From Streptomyces sp. NBC_00237 (GTDB lineage Bacteria; Actinomycetota; Actinomycetes; Streptomycetales; Streptomycetaceae): 64,000 nucleotides of DNA. The stretch is taken from NCBI RefSeq assembly GCF_026342435.1, contig NZ_JAPEMT010000002.1:1302001-1366000 (forward strand). The letters run 5' to 3'. Shown here in pieces: positions 1 through 43,656 of the stretch (position 1 is the first letter of the stretch; each line of letters begins with the position of its first letter). The translations under genes and the position numbers were made by a program. Below the pieces are notes generated by a model. That model saw nothing but the letters and a program-made list of their open reading frames with translations, did not search any database and was not told the origin of the DNA.

Positions 1-262
1 TCTGGTGGCCCCTCGTTGGGTGCCGATCATCGGGAACAAGCCGGTCCGGCCGTGGGCGGCCGTCGTCCCGGCCACGCTCGGTGCGCTGATCATGACCGCG
101 GTGACCTTCAGTCAGTACGTCATGTGGGACAAGGTGAACGACGGCAACCTCACCGGAATTCACCGCAGCATCATGGGCTGGTGCTACGTGCCGCTGCTGC
201 TGTGGGGCCCGCTGCTCGGCGTGGTCACGGTCTCCTACTACCTGCGGCGGCGGCAGCGGTGA
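1..262 (+). CDS. Membrane protein, 3' end only
   Basis: Only the last ~87 residues are visible; the frame is open to the window edge, so the true start lies upstream, although a GTG at 5 could be read as a start. Two hydrophobic segments of about 20-24 residues are visible, and the C-terminus ends in an Arg-rich cytoplasmic-looking tail (YYLRRRQR). The stop TGA overlaps the GTG of the next gene (GTGA at 259-262), so the two are translationally coupled. I do not recognise the family. The coupling suggests a job connected with the UbiB-like kinase that follows, not with the antibiotic-type cluster on the opposite strand. Confidence 0.6.
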   Translation, partial: LVAPRWVPIIGNKPVRPWAAVVPATLGALIMTAVTFSQYVMWDKVNDGNLTGIHRSIMGWCYVPLLLWGPLLGVVTVSYYLRRRQR

Positions 263-2205
263 GCAACACAATGCTCATCCTGCTGGCCGCGCTCTCCCTC
301 ACCGCGCTGATGGTCGGCCTCGCCTCAACTGCCCGACGACTGCTCGGCATCGAGATCGGCAAGGGCCGCGCCGTGGTCACCGCCGGTGTGGGGCTCAGCG
401 CCGGCACCCTTGTCAGCTTCCCGCTGCGCAATGTACAGCCGCTGGCCCTCGTCACTCTGGAGATCGGCGTCTCCCTGCTGGTGGCGATGGTGTTCCTCGC
501 CGCCACCGAGGTGCTGATCCCGTCCGGCACCGTGCGCGGACTGGTGGGATTCCCCAAGGCACTGCGCCGCCGGCTGGCCCGCACCCGCCGGTACACACGG
601 CTGAGCAGGATCTTCGTACGCCACGGACTCGGCCGGTTCCTCAGTGGAAAGACTCGCCGGGCTCCCGCCGAACGCGTCGTGCTCGCCCCGTCCTTCAGGC
701 TCGCGCTGGAGGAGGCCGGGGTCACGTTCGTGAAGCTCGGCCAGGTGATGTCCACCCGGTACGACCTGCTTCCGCAGGAATTCATCGACGAGCTCAGCAC
801 CCTGCAGGACCAAGCGACCGCCGAACCGTGGAAAGCCATCGAGCAGGTGCTCCAGGAGGAGCTGGGGGCACCGATCGCCAAGGTGTTCGCGGAGTTCGAG
901 CCCAAGCCGATCGCGGCCGGCTCGATCGCCCAGGTGCACCGCGCCGTACTGCACAGCGGGGAGCCGGTCGCCGTCAAGGTGCAGCGGCCAGGGGCCAGGG
1001 CCATCGTCGTGGACGACCTGGACATTCTCCACCGGTTCGCGGCGAAGCTGGAACACCACACCGACTGGGGTCGCAGCGTGGGGGCCACGGCCCTTGCCGA
1101 GGGATTCGCGGTGTCCCTCCACGAGGAGCTGGATTTCCGTATCGAGGCACGCAACACACTCTCCGTGGCCGCCGCCGTCGAGCAGTCCACCGGTGATTCG
1201 GTGATCAAGGTTCCCGAGGTGCACCTGGATCTGAGCAGCCGTCGGATCCTGGTCACCGAATGGCTGGAGGGCGTACCGCTGCACAGCGTCTCGGACGTTC
1301 TCGACGAGCGCGGCCTCGACCGGAACGCCCTGGCACAGGCGATGCTGGAGTGTCTGCTGGGACAGATCATGACCAGCGGGGTCTTCCATGCCGACCCGCA
1401 CCCCGGCAATCTGCTGCTGCTGGAGGACGGGCAGCTCGGCATGCTCGACTTCGGCTCGGTGGGGCGTATCGACCGATCGCTCCGCTCCACTCTGCGCAGC
1501 ATGCTGCTGGCCCTGCACCGAGGTGACCCTGCCGGTCTCTCCGACGCCCTGCTCGAACTGGTGGCCCACCCGGAGCAGGTCGACGAACGGAAGCTGGAGC
1601 GGGCTCTGGGGAGCTTCCTGGCGCGGCATTTCGCGCCCGGCATCAAACCGGACCGGGAAATGTTCGCGGATCTCTTCGCGATCGTGTCCCGGTACGGGAT
1701 CAGCGTGCCGCCGGAGATCGCGGCTGTCTTTCGTGCGCTGGCCACCATGGAAGGTTCTCTGGAACGGCTGGTCCCCGGCTTCGACATCGTCACCCAGGCC
1801 CGCTCCTTCGCCGTGACCCAGCATCTGCAGAAGCTGCGGCCGGAGGTGCTGGGACGTTCCGTGACCGAGGAACTGCTGTCGATGCTTCCCATGATGCGCC
1901 GTCTGCCACGCCGTATCGAGCGGATCGGCAACGCCATCGAGGGCGGTCAGCTCACGGTCGGCGTACGGATGTTCAAGGATGCCGAGGACCGCAGATTCCT
2001 GCGGTCGCTGGTTCACGAGGTACTGCTGTCGTTCCTGGGCGGCATCATCGGTCTGGTCGGTGTGCAGCTGCTGCGGACCACCGGTGGGCCGAAGATCAGT
2101 GACGGTCTCGGGCTCTTCGAGCTCTTCGGCTACAACCTTCTGCTGATCAGCTGTGTACTGGTGCTGCGCGTGCTCTTCATGATGATCAGCCCGAGACAAC
2201 GCTGA
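259..2205 (+). CDS. UbiB/ABC1 (AarF) family atypical kinase, membrane anchored
   Basis: A 648-aa protein. Three hydrophobic segments lie in the first ~100 residues, then the ABC1-kinase core with its hallmarks: a KxGQ motif (FVKLGQVMSTR), an Ala-rich loop (PIAAGSIAQVHRA) in place of the usual Gly-rich loop, VAVKVQRPG with the ATP-binding Lys, HADPHPGN catalytic loop and DFGSVG metal motif. Two more membrane helices close the protein. Members of this family support ubiquinone/menaquinone or lipid metabolism as ATPase/kinases; the substrate here cannot be read. Start chosen at GTG 259, which overlaps the previous stop by 4 nt; ATG 271 is an alternative. It converges on the ABC exporter and ends just before a strong hairpin, so it is probably the chromosomal flank of the cluster. 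Confidence 0.88.
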   Translation: MSNTMLILLAALSLTALMVGLASTARRLLGIEIGKGRAVVTAGVGLSAGTLVSFPLRNVQPLALVTLEIGVSLLVAMVFLAATEVLIPSGTVRGLVGFPKALRRRLARTRRYTRLSRIFVRHGLGRFLSGKTRRAPAERVVLAPSFRLALEEAGVTFVKLGQVMSTRYDLLPQEFIDELSTLQDQATAEPWKAIEQVLQEELGAPIAKVFAEFEPKPIAAGSIAQVHRAVLHSGEPVAVKVQRPGARAIVVDDLDILHRFAAKLEHHTDWGRSVGATALAEGFAVSLHEELDFRIEARNTLSVAAAVEQSTGDSVIKVPEVHLDLSSRRILVTEWLEGVPLHSVSDVLDERGLDRNALAQAMLECLLGQIMTSGVFHADPHPGNLLLLEDGQLGMLDFGSVGRIDRSLRSTLRSMLLALHRGDPAGLSDALLELVAHPEQVDERKLERALGSFLARHFAPGIKPDREMFADLFAIVSRYGISVPPEIAAVFRALATMEGSLERLVPGFDIVTQARSFAVTQHLQKLRPEVLGRSVTEELLSMLPMMRRLPRRIERIGNAIEGGQLTVGVRMFKDAEDRRFLRSLVHEVLLSFLGGIIGLVGVQLLRTTGGPKISDGLGLFELFGYNLLLISCVLVLRVLFMMISPRQR

Positions 2206-2214
2206 CCGTCTCCC

Positions 2215-2255
2215 CGCGGAGCCCGGTTCCTCGTGGAGAGGAGCCGGGCTCCGCG
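2215..2255. terminator. Bidirectional hairpin terminator
   Basis: Arms 2215-2232 and 2238-2255 are 18 nt each, with one T-G mismatch, around a 5-nt loop (gtgga). It sits between the convergent UbiB-like gene and ABC permease gene, so it can stop both transcripts. There is no T-tract, as is common in Streptomyces terminators. Confidence 0.85.
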
Positions 2256-2276
2256 CGTTGGGGACGACGGTGGCCG

Positions 2277-3071
2277 TCAGCGCTGGGCGGCCGCCTTCTG
2301 GTACGCCCGTCCGGCCATCGGCACCACCACGGCGATCAGTACCACCAGCACCACCAGTGCGGTGGGGATGGGGTGCTCCGCGGGGAACGCCCCGCTGGTC
2401 GGGCCCCGTTCGTTGCCGAACAGATCCCGGCTTGCGGAAACCACCGAGCTGACCGGGTTCCACTCCGCGACGGCCCGCATCCAGCCGGGCAGCCCGTCCA
2501 GCGGCACGAAGGCGTTGGACAGGAAGGCCAGCGGCATCATGATCACGCCGGACACCGCACTCACCGCCTCCACGTTGCGCAGCACCAGGCCGAGCAGAGC
2601 GCCCAGCCAGGACATCGCGAATCCCATGAGGAGCAGCAACCCGAAGCCGGCCAGGGTCTGCAGCAGACCGTTGTGTGCACGCCAGCCGATCAAGTACCCG
2701 ACCAGGGCCATCACCGCACAGGTCCAGGTGACCAGGATGCCGTCCGCCACGGTCCGCCCCACCAGCACGGAGGAGCGGGAGATGGGCAGTGCCCGGAACC
2801 GGTCCACCAGACCGTTGTTGAGGTCGCCCACCACGCCTACCGCGGTGGTGGTGATGTTGGTGAGCATCACCTGCGCGAAGATGCCGGCCATGATGTATTC
2901 CTTGTAGCCACCCTGGCCGGGCACCTGCATGGCGCTGCCGAAGAGGTAGCCGAAGACGATGACGAACGCCACCGGCATCACGGTGATGCCGAGCAATTGT
3001 TCCGGCATCCGCCGGATGTGCCGCATCTGGCGGCCCACGAGTGCGAACGAGTCGCTGAGTGCCTCGGTCAT
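2277..3071 (-). CDS. ABC-2 type transporter permease (DrrB-like)
   Basis: A 264-aa integral membrane protein with about six hydrophobic segments, of the ABC-2/DrrB type used to export antibiotics. The GYKEYIMAGIF segment and the RFRALPISR stretch resemble those around the conserved loop of DrrB-type permeases. Its ATG overlaps the stop of the upstream ATPase gene (ATGA at 3068-3071), so the two are made together as an exporter pair. It is last on this strand before the convergent terminator. Likely role: export of, and self-resistance to, the peptide product; the substrate is inferred from position only. Confidence 0.88.
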   Translation of the reverse strand: MTEALSDSFALVGRQMRHIRRMPEQLLGITVMPVAFVIVFGYLFGSAMQVPGQGGYKEYIMAGIFAQVMLTNITTTAVGVVGDLNNGLVDRFRALPISRSSVLVGRTVADGILVTWTCAVMALVGYLIGWRAHNGLLQTLAGFGLLLLMGFAMSWLGALLGLVLRNVEAVSAVSGVIMMPLAFLSNAFVPLDGLPGWMRAVAEWNPVSSVVSASRDLFGNERGPTSGAFPAEHPIPTALVVLVVLIAVVVPMAGRAYQKAAAQR

Positions 3072-4081
3072 GCCGGCTGCTTCTCCTTGGTCGTGGTGTC
3101 GGTTCCCGCGGCGTCCGGCGCCGACTCGGGTCCGGGCGCGGCAGCACCCTGCTTGCCGGTCAGCGCGAGGAACACGTCGTCGAGCGAGGACCGGCGTACC
3201 GCGAAGTCCTCCGGTTCGATCCCGAGCAGTTCGAGTCCGCTCGCGGCCGCGGCGATCGTGCGCACTCCCCCGGTCAGCGGTATGGAGACGGTGCGTGACC
3301 CCAGGTCCCTCAACGGTTCGCCCGGGGCGAGGGCCGCCAGTGTCCGGGCCACGGCGGGCAGATCGGCGAGCGAGGTCACCGACACCTCAAGACGCTCACC
3401 ACCAACCTCCCGCTTGAGCTGGTCGGGGGTACCCTCCGCGATCACCGTGCCGGTGTCGATGACCGCGATGCGGTCGGCCAGCTGGTCGGCCTCCTCCAGA
3501 TACTGCGTGGTCAGCAGTACGGTCACCCCGTCGGCCACCTGCTCCCTGATCATCTGCCAGAGCGTCAGCCGGCTGGTGAGGTCGAGGCCGGTCGTCGGCT
3601 CGTCGAGGAAGAGCACCGGTGGTCTGGCGACCAGGCTCGCGGCGAGGTCGAGGCGGCGGCGCATACCGCCCGAGTAGGTCTTCGCCAACCGGTCGGCAGC
3701 GTCGACGAGTTCGAACTTCTCCAGGAGTTCGGTGGCCCTGGCCCTGGCGCCGCGCCGGCCGAGGTGCAGCAGCACCCCGATCAGCTGGAGGTTCTCGCGC
3801 CCGGTGAGCCGCTCGTCCACCGCCGCGTACTGGCCGGCCAGACCGATGTGGCCGCGCACGTCGCGGGCCTGCGTGGCCAGGTCGTACCCCGCGACGGTGG
3901 CGTGCCCCTCGTCCGGCTCCAGGAGCGTGGCGAGGATGCGTACGGTCGTGGTCTTGCCCGCCCCGTTGGGTCCAAGGACGCCGAGGATCGTGCCCGCGGG
4001 TACGGAGAGGTCGATGCCGCTCAGCGCCTGGTGGTCGCCGTAGCGCTTGCGGAGGCCCTCCGCCGAGATTGCCGTTTCCAT
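3068..4081 (-). CDS. ABC transporter ATP-binding protein (DrrA-like)
   Basis: A 337-aa nucleotide-binding subunit: Walker A GPNGAGKTTT near residue 40, signature YSGGMRRRLDLA, Walker B VLFLDEPTTGLD, and a C-terminal extension after about residue 220 that is typical of DrrA-type drug exporters. The reading frame stays open upstream to 4642 through the NRPS thioesterase region, but ATG 4081 is preceded by AGGAG at 8-nt spacing and matches the family's normal N-terminus. Paired with the DrrB-like permease downstream (4-nt overlap). It follows the NRPS genes after a 98-bp gap that holds an 18-bp tandem repeat. Confidence 0.92.
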   Translation of the reverse strand: METAISAEGLRKRYGDHQALSGIDLSVPAGTILGVLGPNGAGKTTTVRILATLLEPDEGHATVAGYDLATQARDVRGHIGLAGQYAAVDERLTGRENLQLIGVLLHLGRRGARARATELLEKFELVDAADRLAKTYSGGMRRRLDLAASLVARPPVLFLDEPTTGLDLTSRLTLWQMIREQVADGVTVLLTTQYLEEADQLADRIAVIDTGTVIAEGTPDQLKREVGGERLEVSVTSLADLPAVARTLAALAPGEPLRDLGSRTVSIPLTGGVRTIAAAASGLELLGIEPEDFAVRRSSLDDVFLALTGKQGAAAPGPESAPDAAGTDTTTKEKQPA

Positions 4082-4120
4082 GACGGCCACTCCTTTTCTC
4101 AACTGATGCTGGTGTTGGGT

Positions 4121-4179
4121 GATGTTCAGGTGGTGGGGGATGTCCAGGTCGTGGGGGATGTTCAGGCAGTGGGGGGTGT

Positions 4180-4192
<13 letters not shown>
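4121..4192. repeat. Four-copy 18-bp tandem repeat overlapping the NRPS stop
   Basis: Imperfect copies lie at 4121-4138, 4139-4156, 4157-4174 and 4175-4192. Copy 1 is gatgttcaggtggtgggg and each other copy differs from its neighbours at a few positions. The last copy contains the stop codon of the downstream NRPS gene (4180-4182), so the repeat runs from coding into non-coding sequence. On the minus strand it would read through as PHCLNI-like hexapeptides. It occupies most of the gap before the ABC ATPase gene. Confidence 0.9.
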
Positions 4193-14421
<10,229 letters not shown>

Positions 14422-14436
14422 TTCGCTTTTCTCCAC

Positions 14437-39276
<24,840 letters not shown>

Positions 39277-39431
39277 AACCACTCACCCTCAATGAAATGA
39301 TCGAACAAGCACGGAAGAGAATTGCCGAGTGACAACACGACCATGTTTAACAGTCCCGTTTCGGCCGGGACAACGGCACTTGCAGAAACCTGCCACCCCC
39401 CTCGCAGACCGCGCATGCTAGCGTCGCAACC
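39277..39431. promoter_or_regulatory. Divergent promoter region, NRPS versus SRPBCC-like gene
   Basis: A 155-bp gap between oppositely directed genes must hold both promoters. It is less GC-rich than its surroundings. An inverted repeat gtcccg-7 nt-cgggac lies at 39353-39371, near the middle, and could be an operator. I see no convincing -35/-10 pair. Confidence 0.55.
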
Positions 39432-40013
39432 ATGACCCGAGAAGGAAAATTAGAAGCCACCTTGATCGATCACTACATGCCGAAATGGCATTTCCGTGAA
39501 CAACATTGGGTGGCCGTGTCCGCACCCCGCGAAGAAGTACTGCGCGCGGCCCGCGAGATGACCTGGCGAGAGGCTCCGGTGGCGCGCTTCTTCCTGGCCT
39601 TCACCCGGAACAAACTGCAGGCCGACGGCAGGGTCCTCGACGACTTCGCGATGGGCGGGGACACCGTACTGGAGCTCTCCGACAACGAATTGCTGTACGG
39701 GGGCATCGGCTCCCAGGCCGGCCCCGTGCGCCCGGACCTGCCCATGCCGGAGGTGTTCAGGGACTACGCGGAACCGGGCTGCACCAAGGTCGGTTTCAAC
39801 ATGCACTATTCCGACGGGATACTGACGACGGAGACCAGGATACTCGCCACCGACGAGCAGACCCGGCGGAACTTCGGCCGGTACTGGTTCTTGATCCGCA
39901 TACCGAGCGGAATCATCAGGATCGCACTTCTCTCCGCGATCAAACGACGGGTCGACGGCGACCGTAAGAACTCCTCGAAGTATTCCGGCCGCCGCCCTTC
40001 CGATCAGCCCTGA
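39432..40013 (+). CDS. SRPBCC-like hypothetical protein with TTA codon
   Basis: A 193-aa soluble protein, the only forward-strand gene inside the cluster. Features such as LTTETRILATDEQ and a final YWFLIRIPSGIIRIALL segment resemble the small SRPBCC/polyketide-cyclase-fold proteins common in Streptomyces, but the assignment is from pattern only and no catalytic residue is evident. ATG 39432 is the first start in the frame. Codon 7 is TTA (39450-39452), so its translation should need the bldA tRNA. Its 3' end overlaps the 3' end of the convergent A-T gene by 10 bp. A small hydrophobic-ligand binding protein acting on the acyl chain or peptide is possible. Confidence 0.6.
   Translation: MTREGKLEATLIDHYMPKWHFREQHWVAVSAPREEVLRAAREMTWREAPVARFFLAFTRNKLQADGRVLDDFAMGGDTVLELSDNELLYGGIGSQAGPVRPDLPMPEVFRDYAEPGCTKVGFNMHYSDGILTTETRILATDEQTRRNFGRYWFLIRIPSGIIRIALLSAIKRRVDGDRKNSSKYSGRRPSDQP
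39450..39452 (+). promoter_or_regulatory. Rare TTA (bldA-dependent) codon 7
   Basis: Frame from ATG 39432 reads ATG ACC CGA GAA GGA AAA TTA. In Streptomyces TTA is read only by the bldA leucyl-tRNA and delays expression to late growth. Its position near the start should make control tight. Confidence 0.88.
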
Positions 40014-42715
40014 GAATCCCTGATGAGTTCGATGAACCGGCCTGCCGTCGAGTTTCGGTAGAAGTCCTGGGTGGAAACCTTCGGCAGGCCGAGTTCTCGC
40101 ATCTCACGGAGCAGCCGGATAACGAGCAGCGAATTCCCGCCGAGCTCGAAGAAGTTGTCCTGCTCGGTTACTTCGGCGTTCAGCGCATGCCCCCAGAGCT
40201 TGAGGAGCTGCGCGGCCAGCGGATCGTGACCTGCGCCGGGCACGACAGATTCCCCGGGCCCCTGCGCAGGCCGTACCGCGACCGGAGCCGGGGCCGGGGC
40301 AGGCAGTGCGGCCGTGTCGACCTTGCCGTTGATGGTGAGCGGGATGGCGGGGAGTTCGGTGATCGAGGCCGGAACCATGTACGCGGGAAGTACGCGCCGG
40401 GCGTGGGCGAGCACGTCGGCGCCGGCTGCCTGGCCGCGCAGCGCCACATAAGCGTCGATGCGGGCGGTCGCCGAGTCCCCGGGTACCTCATGGTTCAGCA
40501 CCGTCGCCGCCCCCGACACCTCGGGGTGGCTCAGCAGGACGTTGCGGATCTCGTCCAGTTCGATGCGGTGGCCGCGCACCTTGACCTGGCTGTCCAGCCG
40601 TCCGAGGTGATCGAGGCCGCCATCGGGGCGCAGCCTGCCTCGGTCGCCGCTGCGGTAGATCCGGCCACCGCCGTACGGATCGTCGACGAAGCGTTCCGCG
40701 GTGAGTTCGGGCAGTCCGAGATAGCGGTCGGCGACGCCTGCGCCGCCGACGCAGATCTCCCCGGCGGCTCCGACCGGCAGCAACCGGCCGCGCGGGTCGC
40801 GGACCGACAGGGTCCAGCCGGGCAGCGCGGGTCCGACCTGGCGGCCGGCCGCCAGGACGTCGGCAGGAGTCACGGTGTGCGCGGTGACATGGACCGTGGT
40901 CTCGGTGATGCCGAACATGTTCACCAGCCGGCAGCCGCTGGGAGAATGCCTGGCGAACCAGGGCGTGAGCATCCGCACGTCGAGCGGTTCACCGCCGAAG
41001 ACCACCAGTCGTACGGCAAGTTCGGCACTCCCCCGCCGGTCCGCCTCGATCACCTGGGCGAACGCGGACGGAGTCTGGTTGAGCACGGTGACCTGCTCCG
41101 TCACGAGCAGCTCGTGGAAGAGCTCGGTGTCACGGGTGACCCAGTGGTCCACGACCACCAGCCGGCCGCCGGTGAGCAGGCAGCCCCAGATCTCCCAGAC
41201 GGAGAAGTCGAAGGCGCTGGAATGGAACAGCGTCCACACGTCGTCCCCTCCGAGGGCGAAGTCCCCGCGGGTCGCGTCGAGAAGGGCCACCACGTTCCGG
41301 TGCGGGACCACGACGCCCTTGGGCCGGCCGGTGGACCCCGAGGTGTAGATGACGTACGCGGGGGCCGAGCCGTCCGCCGGGAGCGGAGTCGGCGCGGCGC
41401 CGCCGCCGAGGGCGCGGAGTTCGGCGGGGGTGACGACATGTGTTCCCTGGACGGCCGGGAAGGCTTCGTCGAGACCGCCGACGACTACCGTGACGCCCGC
41501 GTTCTCCACGGTGTAGCGCAGCCGCTCCTCGGGGTAGTGCAGGTCCATCGGCACGTAGGCGCAGTCGGCCTTGAGGATTCCGAGAAGGGTCACGACCAGG
41601 TCGGCATCGCGTTCCAGAGCCACGCCGACCATGCTGCCGGGGGCGACGCCCAGCGCGCGCAGACCTGCCGCGGTCCGTGCGGCGCGTTCGTCCAGTTCGG
41701 CGTAGCTGAGGCTGGTGCCGCCCGCGGTGAGCGCCACCGCGTCGGGACGTTCACGCACGACCTCGGCGAACAGTCCGTGCACCGTACGATCCGCCCCGCC
41801 GGTGCGGACGGGGGGCGTGACGCCCAGTCGCAGCACCGCCTCGGTCTCCAGCGGACCCAGCAGCTCGACGGCGTCGAGCCGTCGTTCGCCGCCGTCCGCC
41901 AACTGGGCGGCGACACGGGCGACATGAGACGCGAACCGGTCGGCGACGACAGGAGCGAGGTCGCCGAGATCATGACGGAGCACCCCCGAGGCGCTGCCGT
42001 CGTCGTACAGGGCGAAGTGCAGTACGGCGGGCAGTTCGGGGGCGAGCGAGGACAGCCGGCGCTCACCGCGCCCGGTCTCCTCGATGAGCACGCCGACACC
42101 TGACAGCGGCAGCAGCCCGCCGCCGTAGGAGCCCTCCCACCCGGCGAGGTAGTCGCAGATCCGCTGGTCCTCGTCGACCGTCTCGCCCGCGCCGTACCGC
42201 GCGAGCACCAGCGCGGTCGCCGCCGGGAGCAGGGCCCGCCACCCGGCGCGTACTCCGGTGGACGGCTGCGCCGGCAGCACCACCGGCACTTCACCGGTGC
42301 GGCCCGCGCCGGCCGGGTCACCGAGACCCCAGTCCAGTGCGGGGCCGGAGCCGTCCGAGGTCCTGGCGGCGCCTGCGGCACTCCGCCCGATGGCGAAAAG
42401 GCCCTGCTCAAGGGTGAGTTCGTGGCGGGCCACCAGGACCAGATCGGCGTCGCCGTCGGCGTAGCGCAGCAGTACGGCGCGGAGCGGCAGGCCGGTGGTG
42501 TGCAGCGGGCGCTCCGCCTCCTGCCTGACCCGGGCCCCGGCGTCCGGATGCTCCGCCCCGAAGGGCAGGGCGTCCTCCCACAGCCTCAGCTGCGCCAGTT
42601 CCGGCCAGGGGCCCCTCGCTTGGGCGCGCAGGCGCTGCCGCAGATCCCCGGCATCGATCGGGCCCGGCACACGGACCACCAGGCTGTGGCAGGACCTGGC
42701 CTGACTTCTCGACAT
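40004..42715 (-). CDS. Stand-alone (degenerate C)-A-T protein, Thr-type
   Basis: A 903-aa protein. Residues 1 to ~300 look like a condensation-domain remnant: the length and the RHELTLEQG stretch fit, but HHxxxDG is absent. Then a complete A domain (YTSGSTGRPKG, GRLDSQVKVRGHRIE, NGKVDTAALP) and a C-terminal T domain (FFELGGNSLL). Pocket read as D-F-W-N-V-G-M-V-H-K, the threonine family (D-F-W-N-I-G-M-V-H-K), with the usual NQTPSAF and NMFGITETTVHVT surroundings. Start ATG 42715 has AGGAG at 7-nt spacing. Because module 1 of the NRPS lacks an A domain, this protein is the natural source of residue 1: it would load Thr on its own T and pass it over, or load module 1 directly. Thr at position 1 also offers the hydroxyl for depsipeptide closure. 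Confidence 0.88.
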   Translation of the reverse strand: MSRSQARSCHSLVVRVPGPIDAGDLRQRLRAQARGPWPELAQLRLWEDALPFGAEHPDAGARVRQEAERPLHTTGLPLRAVLLRYADGDADLVLVARHELTLEQGLFAIGRSAAGAARTSDGSGPALDWGLGDPAGAGRTGEVPVVLPAQPSTGVRAGWRALLPAATALVLARYGAGETVDEDQRICDYLAGWEGSYGGGLLPLSGVGVLIEETGRGERRLSSLAPELPAVLHFALYDDGSASGVLRHDLGDLAPVVADRFASHVARVAAQLADGGERRLDAVELLGPLETEAVLRLGVTPPVRTGGADRTVHGLFAEVVRERPDAVALTAGGTSLSYAELDERAARTAAGLRALGVAPGSMVGVALERDADLVVTLLGILKADCAYVPMDLHYPEERLRYTVENAGVTVVVGGLDEAFPAVQGTHVVTPAELRALGGGAAPTPLPADGSAPAYVIYTSGSTGRPKGVVVPHRNVVALLDATRGDFALGGDDVWTLFHSSAFDFSVWEIWGCLLTGGRLVVVDHWVTRDTELFHELLVTEQVTVLNQTPSAFAQVIEADRRGSAELAVRLVVFGGEPLDVRMLTPWFARHSPSGCRLVNMFGITETTVHVTAHTVTPADVLAAGRQVGPALPGWTLSVRDPRGRLLPVGAAGEICVGGAGVADRYLGLPELTAERFVDDPYGGGRIYRSGDRGRLRPDGGLDHLGRLDSQVKVRGHRIELDEIRNVLLSHPEVSGAATVLNHEVPGDSATARIDAYVALRGQAAGADVLAHARRVLPAYMVPASITELPAIPLTINGKVDTAALPAPAPAPVAVRPAQGPGESVVPGAGHDPLAAQLLKLWGHALNAEVTEQDNFFELGGNSLLVIRLLREMRELGLPKVSTQDFYRNSTAGRFIELIRDSQG

Positions 42716-42790
42716 GGTCGGACTCCTGATGCAGTACGGAGGGACGGACAAGGACGGGATACGTGGCGCGGGCCTCGGGCGTGGAGGTGG

Positions 42791-43615
42791 TCAGCGGGCG
42801 CTGAAGCCGCCGTCGACGGTGAGGGTGGTTCCCGTGACCTGGCGCGAGTCGTTCCCGGCGAGCCAGACGGCCGCGCCGGCGATGTCCTGCGGTTCGATGA
42901 GTGTGTTCATGGGCTGGGACTGCACGAAGATCTCCTCGTGCTCGTCCACATCCACGTCGAGGGACCGGGCGATCTCGGCGAGCATCCGGCCCTCGTGCAG
43001 CGGATCGTCGCGGACGGAGCCCGGGCAGAGCGCGTTCACCCGTACCCGGAACGGCCCGTAGTCGAGCGCCGCGGCCTTGGTCAGGCCGATGAGACCGTGC
43101 TTGGCCGCGACGTAGCCGGCGAAGTGGCGGTATCCGACGAGGCCCGCGGTCGACGCCACGTTGATGACGCTGCCCGAGCGCTGTTCGATCATGGCCGGGA
43201 CGACGGCCTTCGTCATCCGCCACGCGCCCGTCAGGTCGACGCCGACCATCAGGTCCCACTCGTCCTCGCTGATCTCGTGGACCGCCTTGCCCGAAGGCGC
43301 CGCGATTCCCGCACCGTTGAGCAGCACGTCAACAGTCCCGAACCGGTCGAACGCCTGCCGTGCGACCTCCCGCACCGCCTCGGGCTCGCGCACGTCGGCG
43401 GCCACGGTCACGGTGGCGGCACCCTCCTTGCGGCAGAGTTCGGCGGTGTGTTGCAGCTGGTCCGCCGATCCCAACGGGTAGGGCACCGCGGCCAGGTCCT
43501 TCGCGATGTCCACGAGGACCAGGTCGGCGCCTTCCCGCGCGAAGCGCACGGCGCAGGACCGGCCGAGCCCGCGGGCCGCACCGGTCACCACGATGATCTT
43601 GTCCTGGAGCAGCAT
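42791..43615 (-). CDS. Short-chain dehydrogenase, mycofactocin-type SDR
   Basis: A 274-aa SDR: TGAARGLG cofactor motif, NGAGIAAPS, ASTAGLVG and YVAAKHG (catalytic Ser, Tyr, Lys). Between strand 2 and the ADVRE strand there is an extra segment (PYPLGSADQLQHTAEL) typical of the subfamily whose NAD is non-exchangeable and recycled by mycofactocin. That suggests oxidation of an alcohol, but the substrate is unknown. Start ATG 43615 gives the standard N-terminus; ATG 43660, which overlaps the thioesterase stop (ATGA), would add 15 residues and is possible. It sits between the type II thioesterase and the A-T protein and may oxidise the peptide or acyl part. Confidence 0.85.
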   Translation of the reverse strand: MLLQDKIIVVTGAARGLGRSCAVRFAREGADLVLVDIAKDLAAVPYPLGSADQLQHTAELCRKEGAATVTVAADVREPEAVREVARQAFDRFGTVDVLLNGAGIAAPSGKAVHEISEDEWDLMVGVDLTGAWRMTKAVVPAMIEQRSGSVINVASTAGLVGYRHFAGYVAAKHGLIGLTKAAALDYGPFRVRVNALCPGSVRDDPLHEGRMLAEIARSLDVDVDEHEEIFVQSQPMNTLIEPQDIAGAAVWLAGNDSRQVTGTTLTVDGGFSAR

Positions 43616-43656
43616 GTCCTGGCCCTTCCCTGCCGTCCGCGTCCGTGTCGTACGGG

